This document shows positions 15,831 through 24,785 of a stretch of DNA of 49,213 nt, piece by piece. This DNA comes from an uncultured Candidatus Melainabacteria bacterium (lineage in GTDB: Bacteria > Cyanobacteriota > Vampirovibrionia > Gastranaerophilales > Gastranaerophilaceae): positions 1-49,213 of the forward strand of contig CALAFU010000170.1 of NCBI GenBank assembly GCA_937891325.1. The letters run 5' to 3'. The notes beneath the pieces are model-generated. The model saw only the letters and a program-made list of their open reading frames with translations, ran no database searches and was not told where the DNA came from. The position numbers were made by a program, and so were the translations under genes. Position 1 is the stretch's first letter, and each line of letters begins with the position of its first letter.

Positions 15831-16436
15831 ATGAAAGAAATCACAGTCAAAACGTTTGCTGAACTGAAAGAAGCTTTTAAAGACGAAGAAAGAAACTTGA
15901 CGATTGTCTTTAAGAACAATCGTATTACAAAGTTTCCGAAGATGAATATCGAACGTGACAAAGGTGTTGTCATATTGAAGTTATACACACCTAAATTAAC
16001 AACATTGAAGAATGTTCCGATGCCGTCACGATTTATGAATTGGCTTGATGTTGAAGAAGCCAGTTTAACAAAACTTGAAAATGCAAGTGAGTGCAATATA
16101 ACAAACCCGTGTGTATGTTATTTGCCTTGCTTAAAGTTCGATAGCATCACTGTCACAAAAGAAAACACTTGTCAATCTGGTTTTATACGGTTGGCATTGG
16201 CGTGGCAACAGTTTATGCGAAACGATGTACAGAACATCTTTAATGTGTTCAGTACAACAATTGTTCCGAGAGCTTGTGTACCTGAAATGGTATGCAATAA
16301 TGTTGATGACTTAAATTTGCCGGAAGTTTTGAGAGATGTTGTTAAATCAACGGATATGTTGACAACAGTGGAAATCAATCTGGCAAGAAAGGTTATGGAA
16401 ACTGAAATCGGGAATTTGACATTTTCATCTATATGA
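15831..16436 (+). CDS. leucine-rich-like protein with tag-like end, 201 aa
   Basis: The first 110 residues have repeating short strands and Leu/Ile/Asn spacing (NNRITKFPKMNI, TPKLTTLKNVPMP, ASLTKLENAS) like an irregular leucine-rich repeat, similar in style to the 8686 protein. It ends EIGNLTFSSI, with Gly -8, Phe -4, Ile -1. Leader GAGGAGTAAAGACA. Possibly a protein-binding scaffold; no partner is evident. Confidence 0.7.
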   Translation: MKEITVKTFAELKEAFKDEERNLTIVFKNNRITKFPKMNIERDKGVVILKLYTPKLTTLKNVPMPSRFMNWLDVEEASLTKLENASECNITNPCVCYLPCLKFDSITVTKENTCQSGFIRLALAWQQFMRNDVQNIFNVFSTTIVPRACVPEMVCNNVDDLNLPEVLRDVVKSTDMLTTVEINLARKVMETEIGNLTFSSI

Positions 16437-16444
16437 GGTGAACA

Positions 16445-17050
16445 ATGAAAGAATATCGAAGCAGAGAGATCAAGATGTTTGTCGAAAGCGATTGTGAAGA
16501 ATTCGACGACATTGATGTTGATTATTCACAGTACTATGAAACGGTTGATTTGCAAGATTTACCGTATGCTGAAAACAGACTGTCAGCAAGGGTAGATTCG
16601 GTCAAAGGATTAAAGGTACAGGATTCTATTGATTGTATAGATTTCATTACCAATGGCTATACAATAAAAGACCTTGACGTTTTAAATTTAGGCTTCGAGA
16701 TTCCGTACCTTAATTTGACAATACACTTGTCAACAAATCTTGAAAACACAAATGAACTTTTGGAAGACTTGAAGAAGTTGGCAAAGGTTCGATGTGATAA
16801 ATTTATGATTGTGTTTGTTCCGACAGATGATATGACGTGGCAACAGCAAAGAGATGCCTTGTTATATATTTTGCCGAGAGTGACATTGCCAATCGTTGAA
16901 GATTTGTGTCAAGTGAATACGGGTTCGAATCGTTTATCATACTTTACTGAAAAGGAAAAAGATGATGACGATAAGAAGCTTGACAATCTTTTCAAATGGG
17001 TGGTTGATAAAAACAGAACAGTTGGAAGCGATTGCTTGTTTGAAATATGA
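16445..17050 (+). CDS. hypothetical protein with C-terminal tag, 201 aa
   Basis: Mixed alpha/beta protein with Leu-spaced strands at about 65-100 (IKDLDVLNLGF, PYLNLTIHL). A charged linker (KEKDDDDKKLDNLFKW) is followed by the final TVGSDCLFEI, so the tag appears as an appended tail. Leader GAGGTGAACA overlaps the upstream stop. It may share ancestry with the 15831 gene. Function unknown. Confidence 0.75.
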   Translation: MKEYRSREIKMFVESDCEEFDDIDVDYSQYYETVDLQDLPYAENRLSARVDSVKGLKVQDSIDCIDFITNGYTIKDLDVLNLGFEIPYLNLTIHLSTNLENTNELLEDLKKLAKVRCDKFMIVFVPTDDMTWQQQRDALLYILPRVTLPIVEDLCQVNTGSNRLSYFTEKEKDDDDKKLDNLFKWVVDKNRTVGSDCLFEI

Positions 17051-17065
17051 AAGGTGGTGATAGGT

Positions 17066-17515
17066 ATGTTGCCTTTATATGGTTATGCGAGTGAAGTCGA
17101 ACGATTGTATAAAAGAACATATCTGAAAATATACAATCAAGATGGGTATGACATCAGTTTGGTAAAAGTTTTTGTAAACGGTGTCACGCCATATATAGAC
17201 TACAAAGTCATACAGACACCTAAACGGAACTTGCGCTGTTTAAAACAATTCAAAACTTGTGAAGAAGGTTTGGATGCAGTGCTTGAAATGAATCCGTTCA
17301 GTAAGGATGTATGGTTAACTAAAATTGGTGGAAGGTATGCATTGTATATAAAGAAAGCTAAAATAATCAATACATACACAAAACCTTTTTGGACACCTGT
17401 TATCAATGAGTCGTTTTTGGAATTTGTCGAACATTGGAAAGGAACTATATCATCAGCGTTCGAACATTACAAAAACGTTAACAACGACGGTCAAGGATTG
17501 CTTGACACAATTTAA
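17066..17515 (+). CDS. hypothetical protein with tag-like end, 149 aa
   Basis: ATG at 17066 chosen because AAAGGTGGTGA lies six bases upstream; a GTG at 17054 overlaps that site. Basic alpha/beta product with many Tyr and Lys. It ends NDGQGLLDTI (Gly -8, Leu -4, Ile -1) after a polar Asn-rich linker. No family recognised. Confidence 0.7.
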   Translation: MLPLYGYASEVERLYKRTYLKIYNQDGYDISLVKVFVNGVTPYIDYKVIQTPKRNLRCLKQFKTCEEGLDAVLEMNPFSKDVWLTKIGGRYALYIKKAKIINTYTKPFWTPVINESFLEFVEHWKGTISSAFEHYKNVNNDGQGLLDTI

Positions 17516-17526
17516 GGAGAAAGACA

Positions 17527-17796
17527 ATGAAAAAAGAATTTGGTTTTTTGCCTGATTGGGCAAGAGATTGCACGATTGAAAAAGGGTCTGGCAAATGGTG
17601 GGTTTTTACAGACAAAGACGGTGTACAGACACTGGTTTCCTATTTTACACCTATTATGCGTAGGTACGAAGATGGAACAATGGTTCGTTTTGTTGAGAGC
17701 TGTTCAATGACAACTTTTCAACACATTCGTAAGTGGTCTGGCTTGAGAGCTGATGATTTCAGAGCCTTGCCGTTAACTTCTATCGAAAACGGGTGA
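17527..17796 (+). CDS. hypothetical protein, 89 aa
   Basis: Leader AAGGAGAAAGACA. Rich in Trp and Arg (PDWARDCTI, GKWWVF, FQHIRKWSGLRADDF). Looks like a small alpha/beta fold. It ends TSIENG without the tag. The next gene starts four bases later. Function unknown. Confidence 0.7.
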   Translation: MKKEFGFLPDWARDCTIEKGSGKWWVFTDKDGVQTLVSYFTPIMRRYEDGTMVRFVESCSMTTFQHIRKWSGLRADDFRALPLTSIENG

Positions 17797-17800
17797 ACAA

Positions 17801-17989
17801 ATGCCGAACGTAAGTAAAGTAAAAGAAATAACCCGTAAAGCATTAGAAATGATGCATACGGAGTTATCTGATGATGACATTGAAAGATGTGTAGATTATG
17901 CATGGACATTACACGATTTGGGGATGTCAGAACAGGAAGCAGCTATCACAGCTTGCAAGGAATTTATCTTGATTGAAAGGAGCTTTTGA
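17801..17989 (+). CDS. small helical protein, 62 aa
   Basis: Mostly helical; residues 21-52 (LSDDDIERCVDYAWTLHDLGMSEQEAAI) look like two helices with an acidic turn. Leader AACGGGTGAACAA is weak, so coupling to the gene four bases upstream is likely. No family recognised. Confidence 0.6.
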   Translation: MPNVSKVKEITRKALEMMHTELSDDDIERCVDYAWTLHDLGMSEQEAAITACKEFILIERSF

Positions 17990-17990
17990 A

Positions 17991-18485
17991 ATGCAATTGT
18001 CACCTTTATCAGAGTCAACAAGAAAAGCAGTTGAAAATGAAATTGAGGCGGTGAAGGATATCATCGCCCTTTTTCCGCAAGTCAAAGAAGTTGTCAAGAA
18101 ATATGACGGTAAAACATTGGACACACGCACAGTCCATAAGATACAAAAAGAATTGTTGAAGGTCGATAGGCATCTTGATTTCAGCTTTTTGTATGCTCAT
18201 ATCAAAATTGAACATTTCGACAATTACAATGAAATCAACACGACCCATTGCATCTATTCAAAGTATCTGACAAAGTCAGAAGTCAACTTTCAATATGATG
18301 AAGAATGCTTTAATTATGCCGAACAGTATCTTAAAAGCTATATCGAAAAATTCAACAACTATATGTTGAATGAAAAAATGTTGTTGGAATCATTGCAACA
18401 AGTCAGCGAAACATACAACGCCTTAACAAAAGAGATACCTACTGTATGCCAAAGATTGGTTGGCGTCAGAGTGGCTTCATTATAA
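17991..18485 (+). CDS. hypothetical helical protein, 164 aa
   Basis: ATG at 17991 preferred over upstream starts because AAAGGAGCTTTTGAA precedes it. Predicted helical bundle (ENEIEAVKDIIALFPQVKEV, EKMLLESLQQVSETYNAL) with a Tyr/His-rich middle. No catalytic motif. It ends VGVRVASL, one position out of register with the tag, so it is not counted. Confidence 0.75.
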   Translation: MQLSPLSESTRKAVENEIEAVKDIIALFPQVKEVVKKYDGKTLDTRTVHKIQKELLKVDRHLDFSFLYAHIKIEHFDNYNEINTTHCIYSKYLTKSEVNFQYDEECFNYAEQYLKSYIEKFNNYMLNEKMLLESLQQVSETYNALTKEIPTVCQRLVGVRVASL

Positions 18486-18498
18486 AAGGAGATTGACA

Positions 18499-18945
18499 AT
18501 GCTTAAAGAATGTGATAAAAAAGACGCGACATTGGCATACATCATCAAGACAATGAGTGAGTATGACGGTTTGATCTTGCACGGGAAACCGACGAATGTG
18601 AACATCATAAAAGGTAATGTTGGTTATCAGCTGACAATCAAAAAGAAAGTACCGATTACTAAAAGCTTGATTGATGCATTGGAAAAAACTGGCGATGTGG
18701 CTACAGTCAGTTTAGAATCATTGCAAAAGACGGTAGATATGTTTAAAGCTAAATCAGAAGCTTTACAGAAAGATGTCAAATTATTGCTTGATATTCTTGA
18801 CAGATACCGTACAGCCGTTGACAGTTTCGCAGCAGAGAATTGTGAAAACATGAATGATGTGGAAGAATTTGAAGAGTTCTACAACATTAAAGTCAGCGGC
18901 AAACTGAAAAACGAAATTCAAGCAATTGAAGATTTACGGAGGTAA
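18499..18945 (+). CDS. hypothetical coiled-coil protein, 148 aa
   Basis: ATG at 18499 follows AAAAGGAGATTGACA. The N-terminal 60 residues are alpha/beta; the rest is a long helix with heptad spacing (SLESLQKTVDMFKAKSEALQ). It is immediately upstream of the methyltransferase gene, which begins four bases after its stop, so the two are translated together. A regulatory or partner role is possible but unsupported. Confidence 0.75.
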   Translation: MLKECDKKDATLAYIIKTMSEYDGLILHGKPTNVNIIKGNVGYQLTIKKKVPITKSLIDALEKTGDVATVSLESLQKTVDMFKAKSEALQKDVKLLLDILDRYRTAVDSFAAENCENMNDVEEFEEFYNIKVSGKLKNEIQAIEDLRR

Positions 18946-18949
18946 AGAC

Positions 18950-20071
18950 ATGAGCAACAACCAAAACATGCATAAGGCAAAAGCAGCGAAAGACGATGAA
19001 TTTTATACGCAATTGTCTGATATCGAAAAGGAGTTGGTCAAATACAAGGAACAGTTTAAAGGCAAAACTGTTTTGTGTAATTGTGATGATCCCTTTGAAA
19101 GCAACTTCTTTAAATTCTTCGCCTTGCAGTTTAAAGAGTTGGAGTTGAAAGAGTTAATCACAACAAGCTATCGTGACAGCGCAATCAAAAAGCAAAACAT
19201 CAATATGTTTGACAGCGGTGCCTATAAAGTCAGGATTGTTGGAGAAAGTAACAATGAAAAGGATGTTCCTAATTTTCTGAAAAGGGAACATTACAATTTA
19301 AAGGACGTAATGAGGTGGTTGGAAGAACAAAAGAAAAGTTTTCCAAATGGAAATCTAAACGTATTTTCCCCTTTAGAAACAGGCGACTTTGCCAGTGAAG
19401 AATGTGTGAAGTTGTTGGACGAAGCAGACATTGTCGTAACAAATCCGCCATTTTCCAAATTCCGCGAGTTTGTTGCATTGCTGATGGAACATAAGAAACA
19501 GTTTCTGATTATCGGGAACAAAAATGCCATTGCATATAAAGAGGTTTTCCCGTTGATTAAGGAAAACAAGTTGTGGTTAGGGTATAATTCGCCAAAAGAA
19601 TTTGTGCAACCCAATGGGACAACCAAAAAGTTTGGCAACATTTGTTGGTTCACAAACTTGCCTATTGAGAAGCGTGAAGAGTATTTGGATTTGTTTGAGG
19701 AGTACAACCTTGACAAATACCCGATGTATGACAACTATCTTGCCATCAATGTTGACCGTGTTGCAGATATTCCTTGCAATGAATGGTTTGAAATGACGGT
19801 TAATGAAGACCTTTACAACAAACTTAAAGCGACGTATGGTGATGATTGTGTGCTGATTGATAGTGATGATGTTAAGAAACAATATCACATTAAGGTTCGC
19901 AACATTGTCATGGGTGTTCCTATTACGTTCCTTGACAAGTATTGCCCGAAACAGTTTGAGATTGTTGGTCTTGACAGATACGTCGAAGATAACCCTAATT
20001 TTGGGCATCGGTTTCATTTGAACAAGAAAGAAGTTTATGCACGCATTTTAATAAAACGTGTAATAAAATAA
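18950..20071 (+). CDS. EcoRI-type adenine-specific DNA methyltransferase, 373 aa
   Basis: The start at 18950 follows ACGGAGGTAAAGAC. Residues 15-20 (DDEFYT) and about 42-57 (NCDDPFESNFFKFF) match the N-terminal signature of the EcoRI methylase family, and VVTNPPFSKF (about 163-171) is motif IV of N6-adenine methyltransferases. The length is close to the family norm. It would transfer methyl from S-adenosylmethionine to adenine in a specific DNA site. The next gene is a DUF262-HNH protein, giving a restriction-modification-like pair; alternatively it is a lone phage enzyme that guards phage DNA. Family call firm, specificity unknown. Confidence 0.88.
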   Translation: MSNNQNMHKAKAAKDDEFYTQLSDIEKELVKYKEQFKGKTVLCNCDDPFESNFFKFFALQFKELELKELITTSYRDSAIKKQNINMFDSGAYKVRIVGESNNEKDVPNFLKREHYNLKDVMRWLEEQKKSFPNGNLNVFSPLETGDFASEECVKLLDEADIVVTNPPFSKFREFVALLMEHKKQFLIIGNKNAIAYKEVFPLIKENKLWLGYNSPKEFVQPNGTTKKFGNICWFTNLPIEKREEYLDLFEEYNLDKYPMYDNYLAINVDRVADIPCNEWFEMTVNEDLYNKLKATYGDDCVLIDSDDVKKQYHIKVRNIVMGVPITFLDKYCPKQFEIVGLDRYVEDNPNFGHRFHLNKKEVYARILIKRVIK

Positions 20072-20085
20072 ACCTTAACAGATAG

Positions 20086-20120
20086 AAGCGATATCATTCA
20101 TTTGGTATCGCTTTTATTTT
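20086..20120 (+). terminator. intrinsic terminator after the methyltransferase
   Basis: AAGCGATATC (20086-20095) pairs with GTATCGCTT (20105-20113) allowing one bulge, followed by a TTTATTTTAT tract. It separates the methyltransferase from the DUF262-HNH gene. Confidence 0.65.
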
Positions 20121-20168
20121 ATCAAACATCCAACCAGTTGTCAACATCTAAATGAAAGGGAGAAAGAG

Positions 20169-21335
20169 ATGACGATGAAGATTACGAAAACCGAGATTGC
20201 GATTCGGGATTTGGTGAAGGATTATAAAGAAGATAAGAAGACAGGTAAAATTACAGGGTATGGAGGGAAGCTGAATATCCGTCCGAAATTTCAGAGGGAG
20301 TTTGTTTATAAGGACAAACAACAGGAGGCTGTTTTGGAAACAGTAAAGAAAGGCTTTCCGCTGAATACTATTTATTGGTCAAAGTCAAATGAAGACAGTT
20401 TTGATTGGGAGGTTCTTGATGGGCAGCAGCGAACAATTTCAATCTGTCGTTTCTGCACGAATCAGTTTTCGATGGAATTTCAGAAAGGTGTTCCTGTTTT
20501 CTTTATGAACATGCCAGAAGAAGATAAGAACAAGATTTTGGATTACAAGCTTGACGTGTATCAATGTGATGGTACAGATATAGAGAAGCTGGAATGGTTC
20601 AAAGTCATTAACATTGCAGGAGAAAAACTTTACCCGCAGGAGTTAAGGAACGCTGTTTATTCAGGAGAATGGTTGACAAAAGCGAAGGAGTTGTTTTCCA
20701 AACAGAATGGTTGGGTGTATCGTAAATACAAAGACCTTTTGTCAGGGCAGGTCATTCGGCAGGATTACCTTGAAACGGCATTGAGTTGGATTGGTGCGAA
20801 GGAAGGCAAGAGTATTGAGGAATACATGGCAGCGCATCAGTTTGATGAAGTGAACAAGGAAGGAACGCCTGAAGGATTTCCATTATTCAAATATGTGAAA
20901 GATGTGTTTGATTGGGTAGATAAGACTTTCCCGACGGCACGGTCGTATTTGAAAGAAGCGAAGAAAGTGGAATGGGGTTTGTTGTACAATCGTTTTGGAA
21001 CAGAATCGCCTGACATTGAAGAAATCAATGATGAGGTCAAGAAACTGATGATGGATAGTGATGTCGAGAAGAAGTCAGGGATTTGGGAATATGTGTTGTC
21101 AAATGATGAAAGTGTATTGAACATTCGCACGTTTGATGACAATACAAAACGAGAAGTGTATGAACGTCAGCATCATAAATGTCCGTATTGTGTACAGGAA
21201 GGGAATGACAAGGAATATAAAATTGAAGAGATGGAAGCAGACCATATAACGCCGTGGTCGCAGGGTGGAAAGACGACAACAGAAAATTGTCAGATGTTGT
21301 GTAAGAAACACAATCGAAAGAAGAGCGACAAGTAA
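20169..21335 (+). CDS. DUF262-family protein with C-terminal HNH nuclease, 388 aa
   Basis: The N-terminal DUF262 signature includes RPKFQREFVYKDKQQ (about 38-52) and DGQQRT (about 84-89), the ParB/Srx-like nucleotide-binding motif seen in GmrS and related proteins. The C-terminus carries an HNH module: CPYC, then ADHITPWSQGGKT, then CKKHNRKKSDK. DUF262-HNH proteins are DNA nucleases in defence or mobile contexts. Here it follows an EcoRI-type methyltransferase, separated by a terminator. It could attack host or rival phage DNA, with the methyltransferase giving protection (inference). Start after GGGAGAAAGAG. Confidence 0.85.
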   Translation: MTMKITKTEIAIRDLVKDYKEDKKTGKITGYGGKLNIRPKFQREFVYKDKQQEAVLETVKKGFPLNTIYWSKSNEDSFDWEVLDGQQRTISICRFCTNQFSMEFQKGVPVFFMNMPEEDKNKILDYKLDVYQCDGTDIEKLEWFKVINIAGEKLYPQELRNAVYSGEWLTKAKELFSKQNGWVYRKYKDLLSGQVIRQDYLETALSWIGAKEGKSIEEYMAAHQFDEVNKEGTPEGFPLFKYVKDVFDWVDKTFPTARSYLKEAKKVEWGLLYNRFGTESPDIEEINDEVKKLMMDSDVEKKSGIWEYVLSNDESVLNIRTFDDNTKREVYERQHHKCPYCVQEGNDKEYKIEEMEADHITPWSQGGKTTTENCQMLCKKHNRKKSDK

Positions 21336-21345
21336 AGAAAAAGAT

Positions 21346-21382
21346 ATAGGCGGGTGATAGAGATATTGCTCGTCTATTTTTT
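21346..21382 (+). terminator. intrinsic terminator after DUF262-HNH gene
   Basis: ATAGGCGGG (21346-21354) pairs with CTCGTCTAT (21369-21377) with two G-T pairs, followed by T-run to 21382. Confidence 0.6.
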
Positions 21383-21415
21383 ACTATAACATGAAAAAGA
21401 AAAGGAGTCAAGGAA

Positions 21416-21682
21416 ATGATAAAAGTAGGAGATATTCTCAAAGAGAAGGAAGATAGTGAACGATTAAGCATTATCACGAAGATTAAGAACGATGATAGTT
21501 TGATAGAAGTTCACATGATAGCTGAAGATGGAGAAGTTCGTATAATCACATATCTTGATGAAGACACCATGCAAGAAAGTATTGGCAGCAAGATTGTATC
21601 AGAAAACCAAAATGATACAGATTGGTTGTCGCGTATTGTTAATGTGTTCACAAAAGGTGAGCGAACATTGCAATCCATATAA
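21416..21682 (+). CDS. small beta-rich protein with C-terminal tag, 88 aa
   Basis: Leader AAAAGGAGTCAAGGAA. Residues 1-55 look like a small beta-barrel (MIKVGDILKEKE, LIEVHMIAEDGEVRIITYLDE). A polar linker leads to TKGERTLQSI, so the tag follows a flexible tail. It does not resemble the small tag family otherwise. Function unknown. Confidence 0.72.
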   Translation: MIKVGDILKEKEDSERLSIITKIKNDDSLIEVHMIAEDGEVRIITYLDEDTMQESIGSKIVSENQNDTDWLSRIVNVFTKGERTLQSI

Positions 21683-21703
21683 CGAAAAAGAGGAGTAAAG
21701 AAA

Positions 21704-22396
21704 ATGGGGCAGCGTTTAATTGTAGAGTTTCGGTATGATGGCGAAACGATATTCGGATTGTACCAGCATTGGTCGGCATATACGCAATCCGCATTTGAAA
21801 CATTATATTCCTTGATACAGTGTGATAATGATTTAGGAACGGGTGGACATTGGAAGAAGCCGACCAGTTATAAAGAAGCAGTGTTGCAAGCAATGGAGAT
21901 GGCTAGCAACATTCAAGGGGTTGTATGGGACAATTATAATCCCGCAATGAAAGATAAAGATGACGAATCGTTTGGTTGGTCGTATGTTAGAAAAACATTT
22001 ACGGGAGATGACGACCAATCAAAAGCAATCAGAGCGTTATCAGAGAAATTTTCAAACGTAGGCGACCGTTCAACAGGGTTGGTTATGATTGGAAAAGAGG
22101 CTGAAAATTGTCTTGATTTAGGTGAATATAGTATTGCTATTAACCTTGACGATCAAGATATTCAGTTTGATGTTTTTAACTTTTTTGAGGGTCTTGCGGA
22201 ATATGTTGATTGCTACGGTGGAGAAGCAGACAAGCCTTCAAATTTAGTGTTGCCCCAAAATGTTTATCTTGACAATTTTAAATATGATGATATAGATTGT
22301 ATATCACCAGTTATTGACAAGATGGCAGAAGGGTATCAGTTTTATGTGCCAAGTATAGGTTATGATAAAGATGTGATATTTGGCGCAATCGCTTAA
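21704..22396 (+). CDS. conserved phage hypothetical protein (MGQR...HWSAYT type), 230 aa
   Basis: Begins MGQRLIVEF and contains YQHWSAYTQSA at about 24-34, a pattern I remember from uncharacterised proteins of T4-like and other large phages. The rest is acidic and alpha/beta. Leader GAGGAGTAAAGAAA. It lies immediately before the rIIA-like gene. No activity is known for this group. Confidence 0.7.
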   Translation: MGQRLIVEFRYDGETIFGLYQHWSAYTQSAFETLYSLIQCDNDLGTGGHWKKPTSYKEAVLQAMEMASNIQGVVWDNYNPAMKDKDDESFGWSYVRKTFTGDDDQSKAIRALSEKFSNVGDRSTGLVMIGKEAENCLDLGEYSIAINLDDQDIQFDVFNFFEGLAEYVDCYGGEADKPSNLVLPQNVYLDNFKYDDIDCISPVIDKMAEGYQFYVPSIGYDKDVIFGAIA

Positions 22397-22419
22397 CAAA
22401 CTAAATGGGAGTAAAAGCT

Positions 22420-24708
22420 ATGGAAGTAAAAACGTCTGATGTGAGAATGGAAAGCAATGAACAGTTGCAGGGAAAATCGTTCACGATTGCAACTAATGCG
22501 AAAGCTTTTGAAATCTTGACAAGCACGTTGTACAGTAATGTTCCGTCGTCGATTGTTCGTGAACTGATTTCCAATGGTTATGATGGACATGTCCGTGCTG
22601 GCAATGTGTTGAAAGAAATTGATGTGCATTGTCCGACTGTGTTTGAACCGACATTTGAAGTACGGGATTACGGTTGTTCTATGGACGAAGAAACAATGAT
22701 GAATGTATATACGACATTCTTTTCGTCAACAAAGAATGGTGGCAATTCCGAAGTAGGTGGTTTTGGTTTAGGTTGTAAATTGCCGTTTGCATATACGGAT
22801 ATGTTCACAATTACAACGTATCTGAATGGTAAACGTCAAGACTATATCGCCAGTAAAGAAAATGGTGTCCCGACATTAAACAAAATGGGAGATGCTGAAG
22901 ATACTGACGAACCCAACGGCGTTAAAGTGTGTGTTCCTGTGCAGGAAGATGACATGGAGAGTTTTGAAGATGCAGTGGAATATATGATTAAGTATTCTAC
23001 TTTTCCGATTAAGTCTAATCTTGAATGTCAACCCGCAAAGGAATATGACTGTGCAGGAATTTTTAGCTATCATAATTATGGCAATGCAGGTAAAAAGGAA
23101 AAAAAGCAGATCATTCGTGTAGGAGGTGTACCGTACAGACTGAACTGTAAAGAAATGGCGGCTGGGTTCAACATGTGGGATAATGTAAAGTATTATAAAG
23201 CGCAACAGTCGTATGATAGTAATCGACTGTTGTTGCATAAAGCTTTATGTGAAGTTGAACGTTATAACTCGTTTGATTTGCCGATTGAAAAACTTTTCGA
23301 CTATAACGGTTGTTTGGATTTTGAAATTGGCGAATTAGACATCACGGCATCAAGAGAGTCTTTGCAGTATTCTGTCAAGACAAAAATGGTGTTGTTCAAA
23401 CGACTGGTTGAACTGCAGACGAAATTGTATGATTATCTGTACAAGAAGATTTCTGTATGGAATGACAACATGCAAACGTTGGACAAAGCTATCGACAAGT
23501 TCAAAGAGTTGTTGCAGTTCAATTACGGTAGTTTTGCGAGTGTTTCCAGAGCAATCCGTTTCAACTATAAGGTTGGTGGGTTTGAAAGCTATATTAACAT
23601 CGACAGTTATGATCCGTCATTGTTATGCTACAGTGAGGAAATCGTCCAAAAGAATAGTTTGTTGGACGGGTTGGAAACGCCGAGGTGTCATACGTTAAAT
23701 GCTGATACGAAACGTATTCAACATTCAATCAAAATGGCAACAATTTCTTTGACTAAAACGAGTGTTAAGCAAGACATCTACATTACCAATGCACCGTTGA
23801 AGTATAGCGGAATCAATGTGGACGAAAAGAAGATTGAAGAATTTGGCAGGTATAACGCCAATGAAGCAATCATTACGGTTGCACAACGTTCCGATGTACA
23901 GAAACAAGGTGAATTGTTGCAGAAACGTCTTGATGCGATTGCACCTAATATCTACAATGTTATAGTTGTGGATAAAAAGAATTGTGCAATCCCGAAAGCA
24001 ACTCGACAAATCAGAAGAGTAAAAGATAGCAAAGAAGAAGTGGTTGACGAAAAACCGATGACGATTGCCGCTAAACAATTGATTGCAAGTATGCAACCGA
24101 TTGTGGACTATTTTGGCAAGATTTATCTGTTCAAAGGAAACGGAGAAAATTATGCAAGAATTAAGAGTGCATTGTCAGCTCTTGATTTGGCTAAAGACTT
24201 CTTTGGAATTCCGAGTATGCAACCGATTCTTAATTGTTTTACTGTTCACGGTACGGCAAGAAAATTGGTTGAGAAAATAGCCGATGTTCCTGTCGTGTAT
24301 TTTGAAGATGAGGATGATGCCAATGACAACATTGCAAAACATGAGTTAATCAAAAGACTGCAAAAACAGTTAACACAGCTTGACTTATTTGTTGGTCTGT
24401 CGAGAGATGTAAAAATCTTGATGAGAGGTTGCATCAAATACGGTGAAAAGTATGCTCAATGTGATACATTGAAACACATTTGCAAGGTGCAAGAGTTAGG
24501 CATTTGTTCAGTACCGTCGGTTGAGAAGTACGCTAAAGTAGATGCGAATGCAGCAGTGTTGACAGTATGCAAAAACTTTTTGTACCGTATGACTGAAGCA
24601 CAGCGAAATTTGGTAATGGCTAATATCTTTTACCAAAATTCTTTCTATTATTCAGCCCCTGAATTTAATGATTTCTTAAGAAGTTTGGGGTTGACAATAG
24701 AGGAATAA
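22420..24708 (+). CDS. rIIA-like: rIIA-like protein with GHKL ATPase domain, 762 aa
   Basis: The N-terminal 250 residues carry the Hsp90/GHKL ATP-binding boxes: E48..N52..D55 in ELISNGYDG, DYGCSM (about 81-86) and GGFGLGCK (about 111-118), with FFSSTK between. The large size and the following rIIB-like gene match the phage rIIA arrangement. T4 rIIA is membrane-associated and counters host or prophage exclusion; the same job is plausible here. ATG at 22420 preferred because GGGAG lies nine bases before it. The C-terminal 400 residues are without recognised domains. Confidence 0.85.
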   Translation: MEVKTSDVRMESNEQLQGKSFTIATNAKAFEILTSTLYSNVPSSIVRELISNGYDGHVRAGNVLKEIDVHCPTVFEPTFEVRDYGCSMDEETMMNVYTTFFSSTKNGGNSEVGGFGLGCKLPFAYTDMFTITTYLNGKRQDYIASKENGVPTLNKMGDAEDTDEPNGVKVCVPVQEDDMESFEDAVEYMIKYSTFPIKSNLECQPAKEYDCAGIFSYHNYGNAGKKEKKQIIRVGGVPYRLNCKEMAAGFNMWDNVKYYKAQQSYDSNRLLLHKALCEVERYNSFDLPIEKLFDYNGCLDFEIGELDITASRESLQYSVKTKMVLFKRLVELQTKLYDYLYKKISVWNDNMQTLDKAIDKFKELLQFNYGSFASVSRAIRFNYKVGGFESYINIDSYDPSLLCYSEEIVQKNSLLDGLETPRCHTLNADTKRIQHSIKMATISLTKTSVKQDIYITNAPLKYSGINVDEKKIEEFGRYNANEAIITVAQRSDVQKQGELLQKRLDAIAPNIYNVIVVDKKNCAIPKATRQIRRVKDSKEEVVDEKPMTIAAKQLIASMQPIVDYFGKIYLFKGNGENYARIKSALSALDLAKDFFGIPSMQPILNCFTVHGTARKLVEKIADVPVVYFEDEDDANDNIAKHELIKRLQKQLTQLDLFVGLSRDVKILMRGCIKYGEKYAQCDTLKHICKVQELGICSVPSVEKYAKVDANAAVLTVCKNFLYRMTEAQRNLVMANIFYQNSFYYSAPEFNDFLRSLGLTIEE

Positions 24709-24716
24709 TTTGATAG

Positions 24717-24755
24717 AAAAGGGTGAGTTGAAAGATATTCACCCTTTTCTTTTTT
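24717..24755 (+). terminator. strong intrinsic terminator
   Basis: AAAAGGGTGA (24717-24726) and TCACCCTTTT (24739-24748) form a 10-bp perfect stem followed by CTTTTTT. It ends the rIIA transcript. Confidence 0.85.
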
Positions 24756-24785
24756 AACAACAGAATTCAATGAAAGGACACGACG

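Noticed and set aside
17991..18485. C-terminal VGVRVASL as a tag
   Set aside because: Gly is at -7 and Val at -4, out of register with the pattern, so it was not counted.
8063..24437. Many long open frames on the minus strand opposite the main operon (for example 12356-13180, 10013-10540, 8361-8822)
   Set aside because: They overlap well-supported plus-strand genes such as MoxR along their whole length, lack ribosome binding sites and have shadow-like composition rich in Phe, Leu, His and Arg.
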